Positions 35,266-47,800 of a stretch of DNA of 64,000 nucleotides are shown piece after piece. Origin of the DNA: Phallusia mammillata (taxonomy: Eukaryota > Chordata > Ascidiacea > Phlebobranchia > Ascidiidae). Numbering within the stretch: position 1 is the stretch's first letter; each line of letters opens with the position of its first letter. Made by a program: the position numbers and the translations under genes. The stretch covers positions 21,541 to 85,540 of the forward strand of contig QLIY01000500.1 in assembly GCA_003260075.1 (NCBI GenBank). Reading direction: 5' to 3'. The notes beneath the pieces are model-generated. The model was not told the origin of the DNA. It saw only the letters and a list, made by a program, of their open reading frames with translations, and made no database searches.

Positions 35266-35346
35266 TGAGAGGACTTAATTTCTTGGTTCCGGGAAAATTA
35301 TTTGTTTGACGACATTCAGAAGTAACAATATTAGCTGATCAAAATT

Positions 35347-37209
35347 ATGCAAATGCTTATTTTCGTCGTCACTGCTACTGTTTGTAATGGATTTGGTGAG
35401 AGTTTGTTGATTTAGCTGAGCCTAAAAAACGTTTTTCTTTTGTAAAGTTTACTTTAAAGTTTTGGTCGAAACCGAAAAACAAATGTCAACAATAGTTAAA
35501 TTGGCAAATTTTCAGAAAAAATAAATGTTTGTCAGATTTGGTTGGGGCTGTGCATTCGGTTCGACTTCAGAGGGACAGTTATGCGAAAATACCGCTACAA
35601 TCTTTTTCAAACCACTGGGACAGAAACAACAGTGTAAAAAACATCCAAGTTACATTGCAGTTTTACGAAAACTCTGGAACACTTTTGCATTTGGAAGGAA
35701 ACGGTAATTACGTTTCTGTGACGCTTAAAGAAGGTTTTGTCCATATTCTTTTCGGCAAGGTGAGAAATTCGTAACTTTTTGATTTGTGTTTGCATTTTTG
35801 TCTGGAAATGTTGCAACGATTTGGAAGTTCAGTTGGTAGGGACCTTGATTTTTTTTTCACAGCAGAATGGTCAACCGGAAAACGACTTTATCATCAATGA
35901 CGTTTCGTTGACAATGGACCAAGTACACGTCATAAGCGTTCACCTACAAGGACAAAATGTAATTTGTTGTTTCACTCTCATTAAGCTTTCATATAATTCT
36001 TTACTAAATTTAGTAACAAAAAATAACGTTTTTGTTAAACCAAGATTTGTTACCCATTTTACAGATCACCACCGTTGTGGACAATAAAATGGCGAAACAA
36101 TTTCCGACAGCTGAGGAACAATTTAATTTGAACCAAGCTTCTGTATTACACATAGGTAAGTCGTATAAAATACATCGTATTCGGACATATATTTTAAGTC
36201 TATTTTTTACCAAACTTAAGTTTACCTAAACAACCAAAGATAGACCTTAAAAAGAACGGTATACGCTACAAACCAATAGAAACCTTGTTCGTATGTAGAT
36301 CTGCAAAGGCATAAAATTAAATGCGTAAAATGTAACCTAAATGCGTAACTAAATTCGTAAAATAAAATGGTGTATGAATCCAGCCGATTTTTGCAACCAG
36401 TACAAACCCCAAAACCCCGGAATGTCACATGTTTTAGACTTTATTGCATCATAACGCAAAATACATGATAGAACTGGATTACCTTTATCAAGATATTGTA
36501 TTAATTTTGTCGTTGTAATACTAGGCGACTCACAGCAAACGGAAGGCCAGTCTTCGACTTTGCCAAGCTGCCTGCAAAGCGTGGTGCTAAATGGACAATA
36601 CCTGATGCCACCAAGTGATGCTGCAGAGTCACGGAATTTGGGTTCATGTTTTGAACGTTCTGCAACGGCGTGCAGTCAGAACTATTGCGCAGATGGTGGA
36701 ATATGCTACAAAACTATAGAATGCAATGAGCATATAACAGGTGGGCAAAAAAAAAACTGTAGATAATTTCTGTTAATCGCATCCTCAATTTGCCAAAATT
36801 TACTTTTCAATCAGCCGGAATATATCCTTATCTAATGACAATCTACAGAATTGAAAATCAGCACACACAAAAACAAAAATTGTGTGATTTTCTTACTTAC
36901 AGTGTTCAAGAATTTTGGTCACTTGCATTTACTATCGGTTTGACTTAATTACCCAAAATAAACTTTGATTACAATTGTTTGATCTTTTTTCTACTGTTAT
37001 ATCAATCAGTTCTGCAAGCCCCGTCTTAAGAAAGCTAACAATAACAAAAGAAACTGAATAAACGAAACGGCCGATTAAAAAATACTAATTTTTTATGACA
37101 GTTGAAGAATCACGTGGTAAAACACCAACATCGTCTAATAGCAGCAAATCACAGATTGATGATTTCACAGAACAGGGAGGAGAGGAACAGTGGAAAGAAT
37201 ATAAAATCG
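35347..37209 (+). CDS. Laminin-G / EGF exons, probable N-terminal part of the adhesion GPCR gene
   Basis: Possible signal exon at 35347-35395 (MQMLIFVVTATVCNGF), though its phase does not fit the next exon. Then 35516-35759, 35863-35958, 36065-36155, 36525-36740 and 37102-37209, phase-consistent with one another. The second exon encodes a LamG beta-sandwich (IQVTLQFYENSGTLLHLEG, YVSVTLKEGFVHILFG); the next two complete it (VHVISVHLQGQN). 36525-36740 ends with an EGF-like start (CSQNYCADGGICYK), and 37102-37209 is a polar linker. The last donor leaves phase 1, compatible with the acceptor at 44290. LamG plus EGF in front of HRM/GAIN is a known adhesion-receptor theme, so I infer one gene; transcript evidence is needed because a minus-strand gene lies between. 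Confidence 0.6.
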
Positions 37210-37375
37210 GTAAGATTATTGTTTCGTACATTTTTGCAGCACCACCATGTCAATAATTTAGGAAGTAAAAAGGGCAAAATATCACCAAGCAAACAATACA
37301 AAAATATTTTTTTAAGAAGTACAAAAAACAAAAAACAAAGTTTTAGCTGATTGTTTGCATTAATTTGTCGGCAAA

Positions 37376-39167
37376 TCAGCAATTTGGGTAGAATAAGTTA
37401 AATAGTCGCGGAACCGCTATTGAAGAATCAGCCAATGTTTTTTCAACTTCTGTCAAATCCTCGCTATTATCTCCAACTGTCGTTCGGGAAATTCTATACA
37501 AAACATCACCATTCGGTGCATCACCAAGTCTCCGTAATGATACAATATCTCCGTCGCTTCTTAGCGTTTTGTCGACTGTTAATCGGAAGCAAACTTCGCC
37601 ACCATCGCTCGCATCGGCGTTGTCGCACACTGGCAGTTCCGATGTTTCTTTCGATTTTACAGTTTCTTCCTTGGTTTGAATCGTTGTGTACTTTTCGACG
37701 ACTTCGGTCCACACGTTTGTGACGTCATTTGAATGTGTGACGTCACAGTGAACTTGGATGTGAGATGAATGGAAGTGACTATCGGCTTGTTGCGTTGGTC
37801 CCACAATGTGCGGTGCGAGGCCTTCAGCGCTGGAATCTGCAGGAAAAATATGAAGTATTATGTCAATTGACTATCCACTTTTATGTCTAATTGGGCCGTT
37901 ATACTCGTCATTAAACTTATGAACAGGCCCGTTTATAGTTTTCCAAATACCAATAGAGTTTTTAAGAGTTTTAAACTAGGTTTTTTGTCTCACCTGTCAG
38001 TTTTTGCAACGATGCTTTCGACATTGATTTCCATTTTCGCGCCACTGGCTCATAATAGTCGACATCACTCAAAGCTTTGTACTGCCTGCTCTTCCTTCTG
38101 CTTACTCTTTGGGCAGAATGCAAACATATTGCCTGCCTCGGTTCTTTGCAGTTTGAGCTGGCCGAAGTAATCACTGATGCCTTGAAACTCTGAACGTAAC
38201 CAGATTTGGTTAGTTCATCTGTTTCCAATTTCCAAGCCATTCCCAACTGTGTATTTTTATCTGGAAAATCTGCGCCGACTTTGCTTGGGTCCGATGTAGG
38301 CTCACCGTCACACAAAAACGGATTGAAGCTGAAAATTCGAATACGCGTTCTGCGCATGCGCCAACAGTACTGTGAAGTCACAATGTAAAGGTAATTGTGT
38401 AGCGTGAGCGCTTGAACAATGCTTTCGTCTTGTCGTAAGGTGAAAGTGTCCACGACTTTGGGAGACCAGTTTATCGACTGGTTTTCGTTTTGTTGGAAGT
38501 TAACCAAAGCGTACGAGCGTCTCAAATATCCCATTTCGTCGAGGCAAACATCAGTTTGAAGAATCACAGTAAAATTGACATTTTGATCTAAACTTCTTCC
38601 AAATCGAAACCGTTCTATGGCTTCCCGTTGAGATTTCTCTATATTATAAACGCCACAGAGTCCCAGAAACTCGGTGTAGTTGACAGCTGCAGTTTTTTCA
38701 GCAATGTCTTGGATTTCCAGCAGTCCATATTGTCTAGCATACGGCATCACCTGAGTGGCATGTGAGACGCTCATACACGAATGTCTACCGCTGTTTTTTA
38801 ACTTCTCGATCCAACCGCTTGCTTGAAAATAACCAGCTGCAAACAGCAGGTCGCCTACGTCACAATGACGTCCTACCGTGACGTTTTTGTTGGCCATTCG
38901 TTGCGCAGTTTTGGTCCAAAAATTTTCAGGTTGGAATTCGGCGGCCAGAAAAATTTCTCGCAAGACGCGGCGACGGAAAAGAGTTGCTCCCTCGCCTGGG
39001 CGTAAATCCCATGCGGCAGAGCGCAGGTCGAGAAAATTGACTTGAGTCTCGCTCATTTGGGAATCGAACATTGCACGGAAGTAATCGCAATTTTCTCGTA
39101 GCTTGTCTTTCGGGATTTTAAGCACTTTACCATCGCCGCAAATGACTGTAAGTTCTTCCCCAGTCAT
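37376..39167 (-). CDS. BTB/kelch-like protein, KLHL42-like
   Basis: Two exons (39167-37994, 37836-37376) give 544 residues. Starts MTGEELTVICGDGKVLKIPK, a BTB domain (KLRENCDYFRAMFDSQM) closely resembling the KLHL42 start in my memory of the family. A BACK-like helical part follows (ATQVMPYARQYGLLEIQDIA), then weak kelch-type strands (LHNYLYIVTSQYCWRM, IRIFSFNPF). The C-terminal exon is acidic and polar with no domain. BTB-kelch proteins commonly act as CUL3 ubiquitin-ligase adaptors; the kelch repeats are degenerate, so substrate binding is uncertain. An upstream acceptor at about 39207 suggests a 5' UTR intron; the methionines above it are not used. It lies on the opposite strand between the LamG exons and the receptor exons. 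Confidence 0.75.
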
Positions 39168-42100
39168 TGTTCTGTTGCCGGTTATAAAATATTCTCTACG
39201 TATCCTGTAATGATAAATAAGCGTAATATAACTTACAAACAATGAAATTAGGTTAAATAAATATATTTTGCCCCTTCCGGCCAACCTGTATAACTAAACA
39301 TACATCGTTTTTACTTAAAAAATGTCATATACGATCGTAATAATCAGGTCATGCGCGTCGCAATTACGACTAGTTTGTGTTGACACAAATAGACATTTAC
39401 CGAGCAGAAGCGTTTGCTTTGTAACTGTACAAACAAACAGTTCTTGATCATTCTTCTGCTCAGTGAATCTCCTCAGGTAGCCTACGACACACAACTACAC
39501 CATTACGATGCATAAGATACCTATACTCAAATCTCCATGCCAAATCGACAGTTTCAAAGGTATGCCTGAACGTACGTAGTTTATGTAACGAGCATGGCTG
39601 CGCGTAACCGAAAAATTAAGTAAAATTGATTTAAAATAACCCGAAAATATTGCTCAAAACATGGCACATTTGTCTTTTTACGCATGCTAGACAAATATTT
39701 TGCTAGTTTGCGGCAAGGATAGTAAACGTACTGCAGGTTCATGTAATAATACATGTCAGTTTGCAACTTCCTTTTACCAATATAATATGTGTTGAAACAT
39801 CCTGTTTCTGCCTGTGCGGAATATCGACCTGTTTTGATCACAAGCATGCTACAACATCGCTGTGGTACAACACGATCGAAATAATAAATAGAGCTGGTGC
39901 TATTGCAACTGGTGATCACTTGCATCATTGTTGTGGTCACAAAGGAAACCACCAACACATGAATTATGAGTCAGTGCGCCATTATTACGTGTTAGAGTAG
40001 TTAGACAATGACTGCTATGGCACCATCAATTTTGCCATTACAGGTTGACCTTTGGTTACGGCACTGGTTTCGCTATCCAATCTGTTTTGCGTTTTACCGG
40101 TCATTTGTGAGGCAGCTCTAACTTATTAAATGGATATAAATTTAGTTTGACTGGAATTTCACTGGCATGTATCATTTGATGTTTTTCCTTGAAATTTATT
40201 TTCACCGTTAGTTAGCTTCGATAACGGCCATCTTAACACCAAAGACACACACAAGCAAAAATTACAAAACACCATCTAACACCAACGCCTGATTGATCCG
40301 TCAATTGGTAAATTGGCCGTGACGAACTGAGATTAATAACGCCACAAGAAGTTGTAACCGACCGAAGATAACAATGCAACCTGAGTAGTCAGGTCGTGCA
40401 AAAACGGCATGCTGTACAGGCAATCTCAATAGCCTGAGAACTTCAAAACATTAGACATCTTCAAGCACAAACTGCACAAAATGTTCGACGTTACACGCAC
40501 GATAAGTAGCTGTAGTTTTATCGCAGTTTTTCCAACACAAGGCTCTTTAGTTTTCAAGGCGCAACAGAGAGCAAACCAATGTACTTGGGCTAAAACACTA
40601 ACGCCCCTTAATTGTCTGCTTGATGCTAAACTGCTACACAACCTAGAAGCACGAACAATCAATGTGTTTGCAGATAAGAATGTGCGTCATAATGCTATAT
40701 TCTCTGGTAGCTTTTAGTTACTCAATTGTTATTGAGCACAATGAAACAACATGAGGCACTTTCAGCTGTTTTTCAAGTACACGCCCGTACATCAATATTT
40801 AATTGACCTTACTGCTCAGCTGCTGTACCTTTATACATAGCACAAAAATTACTCCAAGTCTGACAGTTGTAATGTGAACGGCTGGCGACCTTAATTTCAC
40901 ACAGCTGATTGATCGTGCTGGCGTAACCTGATATCAGTTGGTATCCTGTAATTAGCTAAATCCGATTGTGGTGGTCGCCATCCTCTCGCCAGGACAGGCA
41001 AAGTACTGTCGGGCAGCCACACAGATCGTGGGGTTTTAAGCAGTCGGGGTTGTGCAACATGGCGAGCCGGACAAAAGGCACATGGACCTTGCGCGGCGCA
41101 AATACCAAACCAGCTGTTGATTTTTGGCGCCATTTGTAAGACCTGTAAACAGTTGGTTACCACTTTACCTTATCAAACAAATTCTGTTGTTCGTATGTGG
41201 CTTGGTAAATAACCAGATGGTTTACTCAGTTTAAAGGTACACAGGACATGTTGTTATTTGGGGAAACACCAATGTCTGATAAAGGTAACAGCCCTAGATA
41301 GTTACCATTAACGACCAACAGTTTGCAATTTCGGAAAGCTGTTCTCTGAAGTTTAATAATGATCCATAATTAACATGGATGTGCGACATTAGCAAATTTT
41401 ATCCTTTGTAACTATCATCAAGTATGTGACCGGTTATTTTGCGGTTGGTTTGGCTTTCTCACTAGGAAATGCACATTTTCAAGAATTAAACAACATTCTT
41501 TCAGCATGTAGTTTCCACAAAATCAGTCAGTGGTGTTTAGTGTTTGTTCTAATTGAATAAGTGTCCCAATGCGGTCTGGTATCGAACCGCGTATGCGAAA
41601 TATTCTAGGAATGTGCCAATTTTCTTTGGCACGCCGTAAAAGGTTCTGTGAAGTTTCAAGTTTCGCGCCCTAAAACTGTCATGTTTATATTATGTTTCCC
41701 AACCCAGCCCCTTTAACATATTTTCCACGACGTCTTTCGAGGATTATGGGAAAATGCTCTTTGCAACTAAATTCATACTTGAAACAGTTTATTTGCACTC
41801 GCTCAACAAATTTAAATTCATGTTCATTAAACTTGCTTAAAACATTATAGTCCTACACCAGAACCCGCTTTTTATCGGGTTTGACACTACTCATCCAACT
41901 TGATTATGTTTAAACATAGGTTGTCTGTAAACCGGCTGCAATCGTTCTACTGCGTCCAAATAACTCTACAACTGTAGTCACTGATGTGATTTTAAACGTC
42001 AATATTTATACTCGACACAAAATGGGCAAGTCACACCTTTTTGAGGTTCACAAAAGTTTACAGATCAACGAGGGTCGAGCAAAATGTTGACTAGGCAACT

Positions 42101-42630
42101 GATGGCATTCACTGAATTTAGCGCAAAAATAAAGAATGCCCTCGCATGACTGGGCTACAACGACCGTGGTTAGGTTATTTGTTGGTTTACGACCCTTCCT
42201 GGGCCCGGAAAGGCCTTCACCATGCAACGCACAATACGCAAAGTATACGTGAATGTCGTCACTCTATTATGCATTAACACGTTCTTGACGCAGCAGTTTT
42301 AAATGATGCAGTTCCTGAATCAGTGACTGTTTTTGAATTAAACGGAAAGATCGCCCCTGCCCTTTAAACCCGAAACGGGTGCAAACTGATTGTTGACAAC
42401 AAGAGTTAAAATAGCTCTTTTATCTGGGTCATATAAAAACACAACGAATCCAAGTAAACTCTGTTCACCTTAGGGGCAAAATACAAAGTAAATTTCACAT
42501 ACGTCAGACAAAAACACCACTTCTGGCATAAGTGGATAACATACTATTTAGATACCTTATAATTAGGATTCTTAAAAATATCCATTAACTTAAAGCATCA
42601 CGAATTACTCAGTATTAAGGTTTACGCAGG
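39168..42630. other. Long gap, no confident gene
   Basis: Includes the 5' region of the BTB gene and either intergenic or intronic sequence of the receptor gene. A GC-richer open frame at 40897-41163 (minus) has no recognised domain. No MITE with a clear target duplication was seen. Confidence 0.35.
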
Positions 42631-42633
42631 GAT

Positions 42634-42906
42634 ATGATGAGGTTTTTATTCCGATTCCGACCGTTGTCAGCAAATAAAAGCTTAGGGAACTGTACCAAGC
42701 AGGATTTTGTCATTTTATCTCCGAAGAATTACACATACTTCTTGCAAGAATCTCACAACATCAAAGCTTATGACATCATCTTAGCCCAAGCAGTTCCTTT
42801 GCCTAAAATGATTTTGGCTGTATTGTTAGGGACGAGAAACAGGGCTTATGTTTACATATATGATAATCCAGTGCCGTTGTCACACTCAGGAAACAGCTGG
42901 ACCTAG
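42634..42906 (+). other. Exon-like open frame of unknown identity
   Basis: An acceptor-like TTTACGCAG at 42621-42629 precedes an open frame with even hydrophobic spacing (SPKNYTYFLQESHNIKAYD, ILAVLLGTRNRAYVYIYDN) ending at TAG 42904. No family recognised and no clear donor; it may be a lost or alternative exon of the receptor gene, or chance. Confidence 0.25.
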
Positions 42907-44290
42907 GCTGAACACCAGTACCTTAATAGTCTGTGTTTACAACGGGTAGTTACGTCACAAAGCAGGAACAAAGGCTAAATAATTTACAACGCAAAACGCG
43001 GCGGGAGAAACATCAGTAACGACCTTTTTATATTTACAACAGTGCTGTTCTGTAGAGGCAAAAAAGAAGTTAAATTGACTTCCACTCGCCGCAAAAATCG
43101 ATAAAAATCTCGTTATATGTACGAATGCCCTCTGTTGCTGTCAAGGCGCCATCAGTTTCCGAACGCAAAATCGAAATCGGTACGAAACCGCTATTGACCT
43201 TTTGTCAGCGATTATTGAGCATAACCCCATGCAGAGACATAGGCTTGTGGCTGGAAATTGAAAAGATGAACCTTTTTATCTAAATCGTTAGGCCGAATGA
43301 GCAGGCGTTTTATCCAAATCGATTTCCGATGGTTTGGATTTGATTTAAATTTTATATTTTACGTGGGCAATAGTGTTTTTGTTACCGAATAGAAAAGCCT
43401 TTTGTCAAGCATGGTTTTCGAATTGGTTATATCTACACTTCTGCACCGTATGCTTAGTAATTAACTCATACAAAAACAAACAAAATTATGGAACACGTGT
43501 TTGAAAACTTTTTTTCGGGTTAAAAAATGCTCAAACTATATAACATTCCTTTGTTCATTTACCATTTTTTCAAAATAAATGTTGTCCGACGAAGTAAAAA
43601 ATCTAACAGATTCAAAAAAATGTCTACAGCACATTATGTATCATTGACCCGAAAATTAGGATTCCTGTCTCGTAATATGCTTGTTTGTTTGCAAATTGCC
43701 CAGCTAAGGTTACTCTGATTGCTATAAGAGACGCAATTTCAACAAACCTACAGTCACAACACATTAATTATGTCTTGCAAACTACATGAACAACCCTAAG
43801 TACTATTTAATGTCATGGATCGTATGTCATGAAATGACAGTTGTTTTTTGGTCTAGTAAGCATAGATGTAGTTAGCTATGTGCGGTCAACCGTGTCAATA
43901 CGTTTTTTGATTCGTTGTTGTTTTATTAAAGCTGTTCTTTGGTCCTTTGAAGGATAGATAGGTTCAGTTTATTGAAAAAAAACTTCCTAACAAAGAACAA
44001 AAAATATAAAGCTGTATGTCAACCACCAACTAGTTGATAAAACTCATGAACACTTTTGTCCCGTTTGACATAACAAATCCCATAAAAACAACATATGTCT
44101 GCAGCGCGTTCAACCTGGATCTACTAAACGTTTTAATCTCCATATCGTAATAACATGCAAATACTTTTCCGACTTGGTGATGGTTTTAGTTTATTTCTGT
44201 CTCTGTGCTTTCACCGAAAATAAAAACTAACCATATAAATCTAACCGTAAAGGCATCCAATTTTACCAACGGGTCGTGTTGTTATTGCAG
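42907..44290. other. Intronic or intergenic, nothing seen
   Basis: AT-rich; small open frame 43527-43718 without features. Confidence 0.3.
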
Positions 44291-44805
44291 GGAAATTGAT
44301 GTACGTCCATGGCTTCTGGGCTGGATGTGACGCGCCCACCACAAACCAAACAAGTCGGATTGAAAACGGGAACTTTTCCCTTCAGTTCAGCACCGGCAGT
44401 GGCTTTTATGATTACAAGGAAAACAACAAAGTCAAAGTCAGAAACTTTCAAAGCCGGATTCTTTAAAAGTCCAATTAAATTAGTCAACATTACAGTGTCA
44501 ACCCCATGGTCTTAAATACGTGTTTTTTACGGAATACAGTTAAAGTTGAACTACAACCAAAAAAAATATTCGTAAAAACAAGGAAACGTTATGACCTCAC
44601 AATAATGACACCAAGTAATCTTTACAGTTTTGCACGCAGGTGTTCTATCTCAGCCGAACCTCGTTCCTTTCTTGGCCAGGTATCGCCACCGGGATCAAAG
44701 TTCGCGTTGCTGTTAGAAACGCATTTTGTCACTTGACAATACGTTTTCGGGGTTGTTCTGTGAATGAGAACAAGTTTGACAATAACGAATACATGCGACC
44801 TAATG
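44291..44805 (+). CDS. Two probable ectodomain exons of the adhesion GPCR
   Basis: Acceptor TTATTGCAG (44282-44290) opens phase 1 sequence KLMYVHGFWAGCDAPTTNQT to FQSRIL before TAA at about 44463, with no good donor visible. A second exon, 44640-44805, reads FYLSRTSFLSWPGIATG to NEYMRPNG and its donor matches the next exon in phase. No domain recognised; the first of the two is the weaker. Confidence 0.4.
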
Positions 44806-44868
44806 GTGAGTTATTTGATGGTTAAAAAATGTTTTTTAACAATTTAAAATCGGAATCATTTTCCTTAG

Positions 44869-47800
44869 AGTGGAAAGTTTTGATCCAGACCACCATGGCA
44901 AGCCTCAACGACACTTTAACATCTACTGGCGTCATCAACCACGCCTACGATACGCCAAGAACACAAAGTTCTTCTGAAATTAAGACCAAACCCCCCCCCC
45001 CGATCCAGACCACCATGGCAAGCCTCAACGACACTTTAACATCTACTGGTGTCATCAACCACGCCTACGATACGCCAAGAACACAAAGTGCTTCTGAAAT
45101 TAAGACCAAATGGCTGGACATGCTGCCAGCGTATTACAACTTTAGTTTAAGTTGGAAGGTGAAGTTTATTGATGCAAAAAGTGGAAGAAATATCGTTTCG
45201 TGGCTGACTTCGTCCTCCGAATGCCAAGTTGCAATGGACAAGTACAATTTGCTTCAAGAGCCCCCCCCCCAGTTGGAAGGTGAAGTTTATTGATGCAAAA
45301 AGTGGAAGAAATATCGTTGCGTGGCTGACTTCGTCCTCCGAGTGCCAAGTTGCAATGGACAAGTACAATTTGCTTCAAGAACTGCTTGTCTTAGCAAGAG
45401 GACAAACGGAAATGACATCTTGTGAATGGGAACGTTCCGGAGAAATAATAAATGCCAACATGGATCTTAACGGTAAGGAAAAATGACCAAACGCATGCTT
45501 CTTTACTTACAGTATGTGTGTGTGTGTGCGCGCGCGCCAAAAGTGTACCAAACACATGACATTCCAATTGCTATAATGAGTCTTTGCAATATGCAAATCA
45601 CGTTTATTATTAATTTCTGCAGATTTATTGGTACGAGTCTCTATTCGACGCGATTTTCAGGCCACAGACGCCTTTGATCAGCTTTCAAATCTTGCTTCGG
45701 AAGCTGTACTTACCCTGCATCCTCTGGTGGGCGACTCACCTGAAGAGTGCGCCACCGCGTGTCTGAAACATACAACGAACTCTTGTTTCGGATTCCAATT
45801 TCTTTCCAATAGCAACAAAAGTGCACAATGCCAAGTTTTTGTTACCAACATTGATTTAAAAATTTTGAAACCGTTCCTAGGCGTACAACTGTTCATTTTA
45901 AAAGGTAAATTTTGAATAGTTAATAGTTTAAATTGAACAGATTTTTAACTGAAGGTAAACATAAGTTTTTTATATTTAGATTTATATATGTACTTCTCAT
46001 TTGGCCCTGTAAAAACAAATTAAAGGAATTCATTTCCGCTTTGAAAAAACAAGTTCATTTTAATTACTTGACTGAGATCAGTGTGCCTTTTAAATCCTTC
46101 CGCCTTGACGCGGCTGTGGCCAATATGCAAATGATTTACTTGGCCATACTGGCAATATGTTGTAAATGTTAGATAACCATGCAGTAAACAAGACCAATGA
46201 AAACAAACTTTTTGTTGAGAGTAACTTTTAATTGTTTTTCACAGATCGCTTTAAACCTCTTCTTCCACTGAGGGAGTTCACCAAACGTGACGAGGCTTTA
46301 ATGAGTAAGCGACCATATCGTAGTAAACATGTTGTTATGTCAGTACTTATTTTTTTGTTGACCACAAGCGAAACCAGTAAAAAGTGCAATGAACACGTTA
46401 CCATATATTCTACTGAAACAGTTTTTGTTTTTACTTCTAAAAGTTTTAGTGAATGACATGTTTCACGTAAAATTTATTTGTGAAAGCATAACAGAACATA
46501 TATTTGACCATTATTAAACTTTCGGATGGATATGATATCAGTAACGATTGGTTTTGTAGCACGAAAATAAACTTAAACTTAATGCGTTTCGGTCACGTAC
46601 AGACCAAATCAATCAAACAAACAAACAAACAACGTCAACTTTTTTCGAAATAAATTTGCTGGACGTTTTGATTGGTGGATAGTTTGCTGTACACAAATGT
46701 TTTTGTTAAAAACTTGACATCTTTTTACAAATACTTTCCAAATAGGTATGTTGCACCAAGTTTAAGTCAAGTTTAATTAAAGTTTGCGCCTTTCCCGGTA
46801 ACTTATAACGAATAGCGATAATTTTTATCCTCTAAATAGGCATTCGAATGAAAACAGGTAAAATGTAAATTTTCAACGTTTGTTTCATGTTTAAACAGAT
46901 TCGGATACCGGCTATGAATGTCAATGTGTCAATGGCATGATTGGAGCTCGTTGTGATAACAACAGTATCCATGACTACACATACCACGTGACTATATCAG
47001 AGGAACAGGCAGCTACTGAGTAAGTGCAACAAATAAGTGTCTGAAATTCATCCAACAAGAAGATACTCAGAACATACAAGCCAATATCTTAATGTAAAAC
47101 AATACAACATTTCGACAGTTTCTATTGTCATCGTCAGATATTAGCTTTTGTGTTCTTGCTGAAAATATTTATAACCGTGAATTGTGTACCTAAGTACATC
47201 AAGGTATAGTTTTATTAGTTTGTTTAGGCATAAATACGTAGGATAAAAATAAACAATAAAGGCGTGTGAAAACAAGTAAATAAAAATAGCCAAATATATG
47301 ACGCTAAAAATCGTGAAATACCAAATTTATGATGCACTTTTATGATGAGGAGCGATCACACCACATGTACTACGTACCGACAGTAAAAGTGCCTTAGTCA
47401 TGTTACGTCACCAGAACATTGCGTGGGCACATGATCGCACTTGATGCATTTTAGTCTCTAGGGAATTTTGGTATGTGCATTTGGCCCGCTTTGACGTCAC
47501 CTTCGAACTTTAATTTTCATGATGTTTTGTGACGTAACCTCCCCCCCCCCTGATGAGGAGCGATCACACCACATGTACTACGTACCGACAGTAAAAGTAC
47601 CTTAGTCATGTTACGTCACCAGCACATTACGTAGGTACATGATCGCACTTAATGCATTTTAGTTTCTAGGAAATTTTTGTATGTGCACTTGGCCCGCTTT
47701 GACGTCACCTTCGAACTTTAAGTTCGATGATGTTTTGTGACGTATCCCTTTGTTTTCGTCATTTCCTTCAAATGTGACGTTCAATTCTAAATTTAATTAC

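Noticed and set aside
40897-41163. GC-richer minus-strand frame
   Set aside because: No family or splice context; possibly repeat-derived but no terminal structure found.
44263-44490. Minus-strand frame over a receptor exon
   Set aside because: Shadow of a plus-strand exon preceded by a good acceptor.
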